Positions 1-9,230 of a DNA stretch of 64,000 bases are shown in pieces. The position numbers and the translations under genes were made by a program. This DNA comes from Nonomuraea basaltis (lineage in GTDB: Bacteria; Actinomycetota; Actinomycetes; Streptosporangiales; Streptosporangiaceae). Location: assembly GCF_005893125.1 (NCBI RefSeq), contig NZ_VCJS01000005.1, positions 1-64,000 of the forward strand, given 5' to 3'. The notes below the pieces were generated by a model. The model was not told the origin of the DNA, searched no databases, and worked only from the letters and a program-made list of their open reading frames with translations. The stretch's first letter is position 1, and each line of letters begins with the position of its first letter.

Positions 1-2
1 CC

Positions 3-53
3 GCTCCCTCGGGCCGCGGCTCGAAGTCCACCCCCAAGCCTGGTGACGTCTGA
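3..53 (+). CDS. recA: C-terminal end of RecA (partial)
   Basis: An open frame enters from the left edge and stops at TGA 51-53, reading APSGRGSKSTPKPGDV. A short, charged, disordered tail directly before recX is what actinobacterial RecA proteins end with, and recA-recX is the usual order. Only 16 residues are visible, so the call rests on context. The next gene starts 15 bases after the stop, consistent with cotranscription. Confidence 0.45.
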   Translation, partial: APSGRGSKSTPKPGDV

Positions 54-68
54 TCGTCCACCTCATGA

Positions 69-1388
69 GTGACACGAACCGGCCACAGACGCCCCACGTT
101 CGGGGCGTCTGGCCCGACCACCCCTGCGGGAGGCACGGGTCCCGCACCGCCGTCCTCGCCGGAGGGCCGGCCCGTGGGTAGCCCGTCGGACAGCACCGGG
201 TCACGCGGGCGTGACCTGGCTCGTTCGGCGGCGGACGGCTGGCCGTCGGTGGACGCGTGGCGCGAACAACGCGACCGCCTCCGCGCGGAGCCGCCCCACG
301 CCGAGCCGCCCCCGGGCACGGGCGAAACCCCACCCGCCACGACCGGCTCCCCGCTCTCGGGCCGAGCCACGCCGCCCCAAGAGAACGAGCGACCCTCGGA
401 CGCTGGGGACGCGGGAGAACCATCCACAGGCGACGAGCAGGCCGACGCGGGGAGAGCAGCCGCAGGCCGTCAGCAGGCCGACGCGGAGAGACCGGCCGCA
501 GGCCGTCAGCAGGCCGACGCGGAGAGACCGGCCGCAGGAGACCAGCACACCGCCGCCCCAGACGATCGGGTCGATGCTGCCGTACAGAACGCTGCCGCAC
601 GGACCTCCGACGACGAGGCCCCGGCCGGCGGCGGCTACGGGGGCGGCGGGTGGCACTCCGAGGTGCTGGCCGGCAGCAGTTGGTTCGCGGACGATGAGAT
701 GGACGGCGGCAAGAAACGAACGGGCAAAGGACGCAAGTCCAGTCGCTCCGCCTATCGATCCGATGGTCGCTCTGGTGGTCAATCCTCTGGACTGGCCGGG
801 GGACGATTCAAGGGACAGACAGGGAAGGGGCAACGGGGCCGCGGCTGGGTGCCTGAGGGACCCGACGCTGACAGCCCCGCCGGTGCGGGCCCCACCGCCG
901 ATCCGGAGTCGGTGGCCCGGGCCATCTGCCTGCGTCTCCTCACCATGGCGCCCAAGACGCGAGCCCAGCTCGCCGAGGCCCTCCGCAAACGGGACGTGCC
1001 GGAGGAAGCCGCCGAAGCGGTCCTCGGCCGGTTCTCCGAGCTGGGCCTGATCAACGACGAGGCGTTCGCGGAGGCCTGGGTCGACTCCCGGCACCATGGC
1101 CGCGGCCTCGCCAAACGCGCCCTGGCGGCGGAGCTGCGCCATCGGGGCGTGGACAACGACACGGTCAAGGAGGCCGTGGAGCGCCTGGACCCCGACCAGG
1201 AGGCGGAGACGGCCCGTCGGCTGGTGGATCGCAAGCTCACCGCCACCCGATCCCTGGACCCGCAAACTCGCACCCGCCGGCTCGCGGGCATGCTCGCCCG
1301 CAAGGGCTACTCCTCCGGCCTGGCTTACCGCGTCATCCGGGAGGCGCTGGAAGAGGAGGGCATCGACCTGGAGGACGACTTCTCGTAA
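69..1388 (+). CDS. recX: Regulatory protein RecX with long disordered N-terminal extension
   Basis: RecX binds RecA filaments and limits recombinase activity. The family's three-helix repeats occupy only the last third (about residues 280-439, from DPESVARAICLRLL through the EEGIDLEDDF tail). Residues 1-280 are low complexity, rich in Pro, Ala, Gly, Glu and Arg, with three 12-residue repeats around 123-158 and a Gly/Lys/Arg-rich linker. Typical RecX is 150-270 aa, so 439 aa is long. The GTG at 69 is the first in-frame start; an ATG at 65 is in another frame and closes after about 40 codons. A later start would remove part of the extension, but no better ribosome site is obvious. Confidence 0.85.
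   Translation: MTRTGHRRPTFGASGPTTPAGGTGPAPPSSPEGRPVGSPSDSTGSRGRDLARSAADGWPSVDAWREQRDRLRAEPPHAEPPPGTGETPPATTGSPLSGRATPPQENERPSDAGDAGEPSTGDEQADAGRAAAGRQQADAERPAAGRQQADAERPAAGDQHTAAPDDRVDAAVQNAAARTSDDEAPAGGGYGGGGWHSEVLAGSSWFADDEMDGGKKRTGKGRKSSRSAYRSDGRSGGQSSGLAGGRFKGQTGKGQRGRGWVPEGPDADSPAGAGPTADPESVARAICLRLLTMAPKTRAQLAEALRKRDVPEEAAEAVLGRFSELGLINDEAFAEAWVDSRHHGRGLAKRALAAELRHRGVDNDTVKEAVERLDPDQEAETARRLVDRKLTATRSLDPQTRTRRLAGMLARKGYSSGLAYRVIREALEEEGIDLEDDFS
435..542 (+). repeat. Three tandem 36-bp units inside recX
   Basis: Units at 435-470, 471-506 and 507-542. Units 2 and 3 are almost identical and unit 1 has diverged. Each encodes a 12-residue block of the form (R/E)QQADAERPAAG. The period is a multiple of three, so copy number can change without breaking the frame. 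Confidence 0.85.
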
Positions 1389-2131
1389 CGCCGCGCTGCC
1401 GCGTTTGACTGTGTGTGCGTCTGTCCCACTCGCGCGCGGTGTCCTGTGGTCCGCCTTCCACATGCCATCTGTGGCGGTTATCTTTGCCCACTTGGGTGTG
1501 TGCCCCGCTTGCGCGCGGCGCTTGCTTCGGCCGCACCCCGGGAGCCGGGAGCCGGGGGCCGGGTGCTGGATCTCCGACTCAGCCTTGCGTCTCGGGCTCG
1601 TGCGATCCCGTTCGAAGATCGTGACTTTGCGTTGTGTTCACCTTTCCCCGGCGGGAGGTGCGAAGCCGGGACTCCCGGGTTTGCCTTGCGTCGTCCCTGT
1701 GCCCGATCATCGGCATGGCGGGCGTCTCGGCTGGCCGAAATCCCTGCTCGGACAGGTCTCCCCCTCTCGGACGGGGCCATCGAGCGGGGCAATTCCGGCA
1801 TCATCGGGGGATATAGGGCCGAATGTGGAGATGCAGGCCTGTAAGACACGCTTGATGACGCGTTTGCTTGCTCGTGACCAGTTCGACGCATAACCTCGAC
1901 GGCAGTGAGGAGTTACTCCGCGCAGCGCGGATTGCCATACCGGTGAACGACGGACGAACGAGCTTGGTTGATCGAGGCGGGCGAGGTGTCGGCTATCCCA
2001 GTCGACGCCCGGTCAGTCTTGGCTTGACCTCGATTCCGGCGCCGAACGGGCTTTTCGCGGCGCGCTTGTGACCCCTCCCGTTTTGGGTCCGCGTTATGAG
2101 GTGTTGACGACGCGAGGAGGGCGGGGCGCAC
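1389..2131. other. 743-bp gap between recX and rny, no gene recognised
   Basis: The stretch is richer in T than its neighbours and has no frame with convincing codon bias. A 67-codon frame at 1868-2071 has no recognisable product. Visible structure: a GGGAGCC-type triplicate near 1540-1565, a GGAGT-t-ACTCC inverted repeat at 1909-1919, and CCGCGC-a-GCGCGG at 1918-1930. I see no tRNA cloverleaf. It presumably holds the recX 3' end and the rny promoter and leader. Confidence 0.6.
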
Positions 2132-3748
2132 ATGGGGCCGCTGGTCGTGGTGCTGATGGTGGCTGTGCTCGTGCTCGCGTTCGGGATGATCGTCGCGCTT
2201 CTCGTCGTCATACGCCGGACCTCGGGCAGCCTGCCAGGGACCGCCAAGCCGAGCCCCGAGCAGGTGCAGGCCGTACAGGAGGAGCTCGAGCAGGCACGTG
2301 AAGAGGCGCGGGAGATTCGCAACAAGGCGGAGGCCGACGCCGAGGAGATCCTGCGCAGGTCCGAGTCGGCCGCCGAGAGCACCGCGCGGATGCGGCGGGA
2401 GGTCGAGGAGGAGAGCCGGATCCTCAAGTCCGAGCTCAAGGAGCTGCGGGCCGACCTGGAGCGCCGGGAGGCCCGGCTGGCCGAGCGGGAGCAGCGGCTG
2501 GACGAGGAGGCCAGGCGGCAGTCGGAGCGGGACAGGAAGCTGGCCGAGACCGAGATCGAGCTGGCCGACCGGCGCGAGGAGCTGCTCCAGGTCGAGGCGG
2601 AGCGGCGGGCCATCCTGGAACGGGTGGCCGGGCTGACCAGCAACCAGGCCAAGGCCGAGCTGGTCAAGGAGATCGAGAACCAGGCCAAGCGCGAGGCCGC
2701 GCTGATCATACGGCAGATCGAGGGCGACGCCCGCAAGGAAGGCGAGAAGCGAGCCACCAAGATCGTGACGCTGGCCGTGCAGCGGGTGGCGGCGGAGCAG
2801 ACGGCGGAGTCGGTCGTCAGCGTGCTGCATCTGCCCGGCGATGAGATGAAGGGCCGGATCATCGGGCGTGAGGGGCGCAACATCCGGGCCTTCGAGTCCA
2901 CGACCGGGGTGAATCTGATCATCGATGACACGCCCGAGGCGGTGTTGCTGTCGTGCTTTGATCCGGTGCGGAGGGAGACGGCGCGGCTCACGCTGGAGAA
3001 GCTGGTGCTGGACGGGCGCATCCATCCGCAGCGCATCGAGGAGGCGCACGATCGCAGCCGCCAGGAGGTGCAGGACCTGTGCGCGCGGGCCGGTGAGGAC
3101 GCCCTGGTCGAGCTGGGGATCACCGACATGCATCCGGAGCTGACGCTGCTGCTCGGGCAGCTGCGCTACCGCACCTCCTACGGGCAGAACGTGCTCAAGC
3201 ATCTCATCGAGTCCGCGCACATCGCCGGGATCATGGCCGCCGAGCTGAAGCTGAACCAGTCGCTGATGAAGCGCTGCGCCCTGCTCCACGACATCGGCAA
3301 GGCCCTCACGCACGAGGTCGAAGGCAGCCACGCGCTGATCGGGGCGGAGATCGCCCGCAGGTACGGCGAGGAGGAGGACGTGGTGCACGCCATCGAGGCG
3401 CACCACAACGAGGTCGAGGTCCGTACCGTCGAGGCGGTTCTCACGCAGGCCGCCGACGCGATCAGCGGGAGCCGGCCGGGCGCCCGCCGGGAGTCCCTGG
3501 AGGCGTACGTCAAGCGGCTGGAGCGGCTGGAGGAGATCGCGCAGTCGTACGAGGGTGTGGAGAAGGTGTTCGCCATGCAGGCCGGGCGGGAGATCCGGGT
3601 CATGGTCAAGCCGGACGCGATCGACGACATCCAGGCCCAGGTGATCGCCCGGGACGTGGCCAAGCAGGTGGAGGAGGAGCTGACCTACCCCGGCCAGATC
3701 CGGATCACCGTGGTCAGGGAGTCGAGGGCCACCGAGTTCGCCCGCTAG
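2132..3748 (+). CDS. rny: Ribonuclease Y
   Basis: Membrane-anchored endoribonuclease that starts mRNA decay. One N-terminal membrane helix (about residues 3-25) is followed by a long charged coiled coil (about 45-190). A KH RNA-binding domain around 240-270 contains GRIIGREGRNIRAF. The catalytic HD domain carries LLHDIGKA near residue 385. The length of 538 aa is normal. The ATG is preceded by GAGGAGGGCGGGG, a good ribosome site. It converges on the S9 peptidase gene; the stop codons are 16 bases apart. Confidence 0.95.
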   Translation: MGPLVVVLMVAVLVLAFGMIVALLVVIRRTSGSLPGTAKPSPEQVQAVQEELEQAREEAREIRNKAEADAEEILRRSESAAESTARMRREVEEESRILKSELKELRADLERREARLAEREQRLDEEARRQSERDRKLAETEIELADRREELLQVEAERRAILERVAGLTSNQAKAELVKEIENQAKREAALIIRQIEGDARKEGEKRATKIVTLAVQRVAAEQTAESVVSVLHLPGDEMKGRIIGREGRNIRAFESTTGVNLIIDDTPEAVLLSCFDPVRRETARLTLEKLVLDGRIHPQRIEEAHDRSRQEVQDLCARAGEDALVELGITDMHPELTLLLGQLRYRTSYGQNVLKHLIESAHIAGIMAAELKLNQSLMKRCALLHDIGKALTHEVEGSHALIGAEIARRYGEEEDVVHAIEAHHNEVEVRTVEAVLTQAADAISGSRPGARRESLEAYVKRLERLEEIAQSYEGVEKVFAMQAGREIRVMVKPDAIDDIQAQVIARDVAKQVEEELTYPGQIRITVVRESRATEFAR

Positions 3749-3768
3749 CCAGAGCGAGCAGAGCTAGC
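3744..3768. terminator. Small inverted repeat spanning both convergent stops
   Basis: GCTAGC at 3744-3749 and again at 3763-3768 form a 6-bp stem with a 13-base loop. The arms contain the TAG of rny and the TAG of the opposing peptidase gene. There is no U-tract, so terminator function is only suggested by position. Confidence 0.3.
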
Positions 3769-5623
3769 TGAAGAGCTGCTGGTAGAAGGCCAGCTCCGCG
3801 GCCAGGGCGGCGGCCCGGGTCTCGGTGCGGCGGAAGCCGTGCGACTCGCCCTCGAACGCCAGGTAGGTGCACGGGATCCCGCGTTCGGACAGCGCGTCGG
3901 CGAACGCCGCGGACTGCTCGGGCGGCACCACGGGATCGTCCAGGCCCTGCAGGAGCAGCATGGGGCAGGAGATGCCGTCGGCCAGGGCGAGTGGTTCGCG
4001 CGTGGCGTACACCTGCGGATCCTCCGGCCCCACCAGCCACTCCACGTAGCGCGACTCGAAGTCGTGGGTGTGCGCGGCGAGCGGTGCGAGCGCGCTGACG
4101 CCGTAGTACGACACGCCGCCCGCGAACACACCGGACCGGCAGCAGGCCGCCATCACGGTCCACCCGCCCGCGCTGCCGCCGCGCACCGCGATCCTGGCGG
4201 GATCGGCCAGCCCTTCGGCGGCCAGCCATTCGGCGGCGGCGACCGTGTCGGCCACGTCCACCAGCCCCCACTGCCCCCTCAGCCGCTCGCGGTACGCCCT
4301 GCCGTAGCCGGTGGAGCCGCCGTAGTTGACGTCGAGCACGCCGATGCCGCGCGAGGTCAGGAACGCCTTCTGCAGGTCGAGCGCGGTGCCGGCGTGCGCG
4401 GTAGGCCCGCCGTGCACGAAGATCACATACGGCGGGGCGCCGCCCTCGGCCGCGGGAGCGTACGGCGGGGCGCCGTCCTCGGTCGCAGGGACGTACGGCG
4501 GGTAGAGGTAGGCGTGGACCTCCCGGCTTCCTGGGACCCGCACCGCCCGCGGAACGGGCAGGTAGGCCGGATCGGGCAGCCGATCCACGTCCTGCCGGAG
4601 CGATCGGGCCGCGCCCGACGCCGTGTCCACGCTGACGACCGACCGAGGGACCGTGGCGGCGTACCCGATCCCGACCACGGACGTCCCGTCGGCGGCCAGC
4701 GCCCCGTCCCAGCCCTTGTAGGGCACGTCGAGGTCGGCCAGCACGCCCGACGCCGGGTCGAGCAAGCCCAGCCGCAGGTCGCCGCTCCCGTGCAGGACCG
4801 CCAGCCGCCCGTCCCCGAGCACCGCGTACGGCAGCCCGCCCAGCTGCCACGGCGGCAGGATGAACTCCTCCTCGGCCGGACGCACCGCCCGCGCGCCCTC
4901 GCCGTCGAGGCCCACCTCGTAGAGGTTCCACCAGCCGGAGCGGTCGGAGATCAGGTAGAGCCGGGAGTCGTCGTGCCACGACGGCGCCAGCACGGACTCC
5001 GCGGGCCCGCCCTGCACCGTCCACGACCCGCCGCCGCCCGACAGGCGGGTGACGCGCAGCTCGGTGCCGTCCCAGGGCATACGCGGGTGGTTCCAGCACA
5101 CGTACGCCAGGTGCCGCCCGTCGGGCGAGACGGCGGGGGAGGCGTAGAAGTCGCAGCCGGTGGCCCATTCGCGCACCTCGCCGCCGTCCAGCGGGATCGA
5201 CACGACGGCCCGGGTGACCTTGCCGTCCTCGTCGTGCCGCTCGCGCACGCACCACACCTGGCCGTCGTGGATCAGCAGATCGGCGTAGCGGCAGCCCTCC
5301 GGAGTGAGCGGTTTCGGCTCGCCGTTATCCCCGAGGACGTACAGACGCTGGTCCTTGAGGTTGGCGAAGACCAGCTCGCCCGCGGGGGTCACGGCGTACG
5401 GCCGCCCGCCGTACTCGTGGACCCGGGTGCGCGCGCACCACGGGGCAGGTAGCAGCTCGCGGCGGGTGCCGTCGGCGGCGCGGCACATGATCGTGGTGCG
5501 CCCGCCCTCATCCGGGCGGTCCTCGGTCCACCACACCCGGCCGCCCTGGGCCGTCGGCCAGGCGGGACGCACGCCCGAGCCGGCCACGTCTCTGGTCGAA
5601 ATGGGGGAGGGCCAGAAAGGCAT
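3764..5623 (-). CDS. S9 family prolyl oligopeptidase / acylaminoacyl peptidase
   Basis: Serine peptidase with an N-terminal beta-propeller (about residues 1-350) gating a C-terminal alpha/beta-hydrolase. The nucleophile motif is GGSAGGW. The acid is in QGLDDPVVP and the catalytic His in GESHGF near the C-terminus. The oxyanion region FVHGGP is present. I place the start at ATG 5623 (MPFWPSPIST), which has AGGA upstream and fits the family N-terminus (619 aa). The frame stays open to 5953, but that part encodes a relic of a binding protein. An 11-residue repeat with consensus (A/T)EDGAPPYAPA, from a 33-bp period, lies just before FVHGGP. Confidence 0.88.
   Translation of the reverse strand: MPFWPSPISTRDVAGSGVRPAWPTAQGGRVWWTEDRPDEGGRTTIMCRAADGTRRELLPAPWCARTRVHEYGGRPYAVTPAGELVFANLKDQRLYVLGDNGEPKPLTPEGCRYADLLIHDGQVWCVRERHDEDGKVTRAVVSIPLDGGEVREWATGCDFYASPAVSPDGRHLAYVCWNHPRMPWDGTELRVTRLSGGGGSWTVQGGPAESVLAPSWHDDSRLYLISDRSGWWNLYEVGLDGEGARAVRPAEEEFILPPWQLGGLPYAVLGDGRLAVLHGSGDLRLGLLDPASGVLADLDVPYKGWDGALAADGTSVVGIGYAATVPRSVVSVDTASGAARSLRQDVDRLPDPAYLPVPRAVRVPGSREVHAYLYPPYVPATEDGAPPYAPAAEGGAPPYVIFVHGGPTAHAGTALDLQKAFLTSRGIGVLDVNYGGSTGYGRAYRERLRGQWGLVDVADTVAAAEWLAAEGLADPARIAVRGGSAGGWTVMAACCRSGVFAGGVSYYGVSALAPLAAHTHDFESRYVEWLVGPEDPQVYATREPLALADGISCPMLLLQGLDDPVVPPEQSAAFADALSERGIPCTYLAFEGESHGFRRTETRAAALAAELAFYQQLFS
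4428..4506 (-). repeat. 33-bp direct repeat in the S9 peptidase gene
   Basis: TACGGCGGGGCGCC-type units begin at 4428, 4461 and 4494 (two full units and one partial). They lengthen a surface loop ahead of the hydrolase oxyanion segment by multiples of 11 residues. Confidence 0.7.
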
Positions 5624-5722
5624 ACCCGCATCCTGCCGGAAGATCGCCGAGCGTGCGGGCGGTCCCCAAAGATCAGGGGCAGCTCCCGGCACGCGGCAGG
5701 GACGAGGGCAGCCGCAGACCGT

Positions 5723-5953
5723 CTTGCCGAACCACTTCCGCAGCAGCCGGGTGGCCGTGCCGTCCCGCCACATCTCGGAGATCGCCCTGTTCACGGCCTC
5801 GCAGGTCGCGGTGTCGCCCTTCTTCAGCCCGACAGCCCACTTCTCGTCGAGGACCGGGTCGGAAACCGGTCCCTCGGCGGCTCCAACGGAGATGTGGGAC
5901 TTTCTTGGCGATCTATGGATGGACGGGCGGCGGGCCGGTCGCCCGCCGCCCGG
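5723..5953 (-). pseudogene. C-terminal relic of a GluB-like glutamate-binding protein
   Basis: Starting right after the gluD stop, this minus-strand frame reads DEKWAVGLKKGDTATCEAVN, then RAISEMWRDGTATRLLRKWFG. The intact gluB (7595-8455) has the matching segments DEKYGIGLKKGDTKTCEAVN and LWDNGTMKQLLDKWFG. About 50 residues of the SBP C-terminal lobe survive. The N-terminal lobe, signal peptide and start are missing. The frame has no stop and runs into the S9 peptidase. I read it as what remains of a second solute-binding-protein gene after a deletion. Confidence 0.8.
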
Positions 5954-6871
5954 TCAATCCGTGCCGGAATCGAGCGCCACGCCCGTCGCGGCGCCGCCCA
6001 GGCCGGCCGACAAGGCGAGGGTGCCCGCGCCGGGCGGCACGATGGGCCTGGCGGAGCTCTTGCGGCTGCGCCTGCTGCGCCGCTCCAGCCTGTTGGCCAG
6101 GTAGCTCAGCGCCATGTTGAGTGCCACGTACATGACGCCGATGACGATCGCCGCCGGGATCAGCGAGCCGAAGAAGACAGCCGGCAGGATCTTGAAGCCG
6201 GTGTTGAGCAGGTCTTCGTAGGCGATGATGTAGCCGAGCGCGGTGTCCTTCAGCAGCACCACGAGCTGGCTGACGATCGCCGGCATCATCGCCGTGACGG
6301 CCTGCGGCAGCAGCACCAACCGCATCACCTGGTTCTTGCGCATGCCGACCGCGTACGAGGCCTCGGACTGGCCCTTCGGCACGGCGTGCACACCGGCCCT
6401 GACGACTTCGGCCAGCACCGAGCCGTTGTACAGGGTCAGGCCCAGGACCACGGCCATGAAGGCGTAGTCGCCGCCGCCCATCAAGGTGGGCGCCAAGTAG
6501 AAAATGAAGAAGATCAGCAGCAGCAGCGGGATGGCCCGGAAGACCTCCACCACCAGGCCGGCCGGGATCCGGATCCATCTGTGGTCGGAGAGCCTGGCCA
6601 GGCCGAAGATCGCGCCGAAGGCCAGCGCGAGCACCGCGGCCACCGCGGCGGCCTGCAGTGTGCCGATCAGGCCGGGGATGATGTTGATCTGCCACGTTTT
6701 CCACTGCAGGAACGGCTGCCAGATCTTGGCGTCCCACTGACCCTTGGCGTCGAAACCGGCGTAGATGCCGTACAGGACGGCCGCCACCGCGACGATGCTG
6801 ATCGCCGTGAGCGCGCCGTTGCGCACTCGCGCGCGCGGGCCCGGGGCGTCGAACAGGACGGACGTGCTCAT
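5954..6871 (-). CDS. gluD: Glutamate ABC transporter permease
   Basis: Inner-membrane permease of the polar amino acid (HisMQ/GltK) type, 305 aa. Several hydrophobic helices are visible, with the permease EAA-like loop SEASYAVGMRKNQVMRLVLLP around residue 190. ATG 6871 overlaps the TGA of gluC as ATGA, indicating translational coupling. A longer frame to 7219 is just a shadow of gluC. It follows gluA-gluB-gluC, the standard order of the actinobacterial glutamate uptake operon. Confidence 0.92.
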   Translation of the reverse strand: MSTSVLFDAPGPRARVRNGALTAISIVAVAAVLYGIYAGFDAKGQWDAKIWQPFLQWKTWQINIIPGLIGTLQAAAVAAVLALAFGAIFGLARLSDHRWIRIPAGLVVEVFRAIPLLLLIFFIFYLAPTLMGGGDYAFMAVVLGLTLYNGSVLAEVVRAGVHAVPKGQSEASYAVGMRKNQVMRLVLLPQAVTAMMPAIVSQLVVLLKDTALGYIIAYEDLLNTGFKILPAVFFGSLIPAAIVIGVMYVALNMALSYLANRLERRSRRSRKSSARPIVPPGAGTLALSAGLGGAATGVALDSGTD

Positions 6872-7536
6872 CGGACCACCGCCAGGCGTCGCGACAACCA
6901 GCCGGTGAAGAAGCCGACGGGCATGGTCAGCGCCATGAACGCGACGACGATGCCGAGGAAGATCGGGATTGATGCGCCCGTCGTGTCGAACACTTCCTTC
7001 ATCGTGGCCGCCGCGTCGGCGAGAAACCCGCCGGCAGTGGCGACGGTGGTGTTCTTGATCATGGCGATGATCACGCTGCCCAGCGGCGCGATGACCGCGC
7101 GGAAAGCCTGCGGCAAGATGATCAGAGTCAGCGACTGTGTGAACGTCAGCCCGATCGCCCTGGCCGCCTCCGCCTGCCCGAGCGGCACCGTGTTGACGCC
7201 GGCGCGCAGCGCCTCGCACACGAAGGCCGAGGTGTAGACCGACAGCCCCATCGCGACGAGCCAGAAGGAGTTGGTCTGGGGCGCGTCGGAGAAGACCAGG
7301 CCGAGCTTGTCGCTCAGGCCCAGTGCCGAGAACGCCAGCACCAGGGTGAGCGGGGTGTTGCGCACCACGTTGACGTAGACGGTGCCGGCCGCGCGCAGCA
7401 CCGGCGTCGGAGAGACCCTCATCGCCACCAGGACCGTGCCGAGGATCAGGGAGACCACGACGCCCACGAGCGCGAGCTTGACGTTCTCCAGGAAACCAAG
7501 CCCGAGTTCAGGGGCGTACTTGATTAGTTCGTCCAT
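6868..7536 (-). CDS. gluC: Glutamate ABC transporter permease
   Basis: The second permease of the importer, 222 aa. It is hydrophobic, with the loop GQAEAARAIGLTFTQSLTLI before the last helices. Two starts are possible, ATG 7551 and ATG 7536. I prefer 7536 (MDELIKYAPEL) because GGTGGAG sits 4-5 bases upstream, whereas 7551 has no ribosome site. Its TGA overlaps the gluD ATG. Confidence 0.92.
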   Translation of the reverse strand: MDELIKYAPELGLGFLENVKLALVGVVVSLILGTVLVAMRVSPTPVLRAAGTVYVNVVRNTPLTLVLAFSALGLSDKLGLVFSDAPQTNSFWLVAMGLSVYTSAFVCEALRAGVNTVPLGQAEAARAIGLTFTQSLTLIILPQAFRAVIAPLGSVIIAMIKNTTVATAGGFLADAAATMKEVFDTTGASIPIFLGIVVAFMALTMPVGFFTGWLSRRLAVVR

Positions 7537-7594
7537 CGTGCTCCACCACATAGGGCGGCGGCGGCCGGGTTACCGGCCGCCGCCTCTGGTGTGA

Positions 7595-8455
7595 TCAGCT
7601 ACAACCCTCGGCCGGCGGGGCCGCCTCGGACAGCTTCAGGCCCTGAATGCCGCCGAACCACTTGTCCAGCAGCTGCTTCATGGTGCCGTTGTCCCACAGC
7701 TTCTTCACCGCGGTGTTGACGGCCTCACAGGTCTTGGTGTCGCCCTTCTTCAGGCCGATGCCGTACTTCTCGTCCGTGAAGCCCTGGCCCAGCACCTTGA
7801 AGTTGCCGCCGGCCTGCTTGGCGAAGCCCGCCAGGATCAGGTCGTCGGTGGTCACCGCGTCCAGGTTGCTGCCGCCCAGCTTCTGCACGCACTCGGAGTA
7901 GTTGGCCGCGTCGACGGTCGTCGCGTCGATGTCGAGCTCGCCGTCCGGCGGCGGGTCGGTGATCCGCTTGTACGAGTTGGAGCCCGCGGCCTTGCAGATC
8001 TTCTTGCCCTTGAGGTCCTGTGGGCTGTTGATCGAGGTGTCGTCCTTGCGGACCATCACGTCCTGGTGGGCGATGACGTAGGGGCCGCCGAAGGTGACCT
8101 TGCCCTTGCGCTCCTCGGTGATGGAGTAGGTGGCGAAGATGATGTCGACCGTGCCGTTCTGGAGGAACGGCTCCCGGTTGGACGAGGCCGACTCCTTCCA
8201 CTCGATCTCCACGTCCTTGCCGCCGGCCATTTCCTTCACGACCGCCTTGGCGACGTCGACGTCGAAACCTTCGGGCTCGTTGCCTGCCTTCAGCCCCAGG
8301 CTCGGCTGGTCCCACTTGGTGCCAACGACGATCTTGCTGGCGCCCTGGACCTTCTCCATCACGGTGGCGTAGGTCTGGTCCCCGCCGCCACAAGCGGCCA
8401 GGCTCGCGGCCAGTGCCGCTACCGAGAGCACCGCTCCCGCTCGACGCATGTGCAT
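7595..8455 (-). CDS. gluB: Glutamate-binding lipoprotein of the ABC importer
   Basis: Periplasmic-type family 3 solute-binding protein tethered as a lipoprotein. The signal ends in the lipobox LAAC followed by GGG, near residue 25. Body motifs include EPEGFDVDVAKAVVKEM and FATYSITEERK, both typical of polar amino acid binders. Start choice: ATG 8455 or ATG 8449 (MHM...); the open frame runs upstream, but signal-peptide placement fixes the start here. About 286 aa. It lies 19 bases after gluA and 58 before gluC. Confidence 0.93.
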   Translation of the reverse strand: MHMRRAGAVLSVAALAASLAACGGGDQTYATVMEKVQGASKIVVGTKWDQPSLGLKAGNEPEGFDVDVAKAVVKEMAGGKDVEIEWKESASSNREPFLQNGTVDIIFATYSITEERKGKVTFGGPYVIAHQDVMVRKDDTSINSPQDLKGKKICKAAGSNSYKRITDPPPDGELDIDATTVDAANYSECVQKLGGSNLDAVTTDDLILAGFAKQAGGNFKVLGQGFTDEKYGIGLKKGDTKTCEAVNTAVKKLWDNGTMKQLLDKWFGGIQGLKLSEAAPPAEGCS

Positions 8456-8474
8456 GTGTACCTGCCCTAATAGT

Positions 8475-9230
8475 TCAGTGCGTGAGGATCTTCGAAAGGA
8501 AGTCGCGCGCCCGGTCGGTCTGCGCGTTGGTGAAGAACTCATCGGGAGTGTTCTCCTCCACGATCTGTCCGTCTGCCATGAACACCACCCGGTTGGCCGC
8601 CCTGCGGGCGAAGCCCATCTCGTGCGTGACGACCACCATGGTCATCCCGTCACGCGCCAGCCCGATCATGACATCGAGCACCTCCTGCACCATCTCGGGA
8701 TCCAGTGCAGATGTCGGCTCGTCGAACAGGATCATCTTCGGGTCCATGGCCAGTGCCCTGGCGATCGCGACCCGCTGCTGCTGGCCGCCGGAGAGCTGTG
8801 CCGGGTATTTGTCCGCCTGCGCCGCGATGCCCACCCGCTCGAGCAACTCCATCGCCCTCTTGTTCGCGGCGTCCCTGGCGGTGCCGCGCACTTTGATCGG
8901 GCCGAGAGTTACATTCTCCCGGATTGTCTTGTGGGCGAACAAGTTGAACGACTGGAAAACCATGCCGACTTCGGAACGGAGCCGGGCCAGCGCCTTGCCC
9001 TCCGCGGGCAGCACCTGGCCGTCAAATATGATCTTCCCGTCGTCGATCGTCTCCAACCGGTTGATCGCGCGGCACAGGGTGGACTTCCCGCCGCCCGATG
9101 GGCCGATGACGACCAGGACCTCGCCACGAGAGACGGTCAAGTTGATGTTCTTCAGGACGTGCAGTGCCCCGAAGTGCTTGTTGACGTTCTCCAACTGAAC
9201 CAGTGGAGTGGCGTCGCCGTTCTCCGTCAT
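8475..9230 (-). CDS. gluA: Glutamate ABC transporter ATP-binding protein
   Basis: Cytoplasmic ATPase that powers GluBCD, 251 aa. Walker A is GPSGGGKST, the signature is LSGGQQQRVAIARAL, Walker B is MILFDEPTSALDPE, and the H-loop is VVTHEMGFA. It is first in the operon, transcribed away from miaB across a 138-bp divergent spacer. Confidence 0.95.
   Translation of the reverse strand: MTENGDATPLVQLENVNKHFGALHVLKNINLTVSRGEVLVVIGPSGGGKSTLCRAINRLETIDDGKIIFDGQVLPAEGKALARLRSEVGMVFQSFNLFAHKTIRENVTLGPIKVRGTARDAANKRAMELLERVGIAAQADKYPAQLSGGQQQRVAIARALAMDPKMILFDEPTSALDPEMVQEVLDVMIGLARDGMTMVVVTHEMGFARRAANRVVFMADGQIVEENTPDEFFTNAQTDRARDFLSKILTH

Noticed and set aside
1868-2071. 67-codon frame in the recX-rny gap
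   Set aside because: No ribosome site, no homology and no third-position GC bias; treated as non-coding.
3714-5255. A 513-codon minus-strand open frame
   Set aside because: Shifted-frame shadow of the S9 peptidase; composition almost entirely Arg/Gly/Ala.
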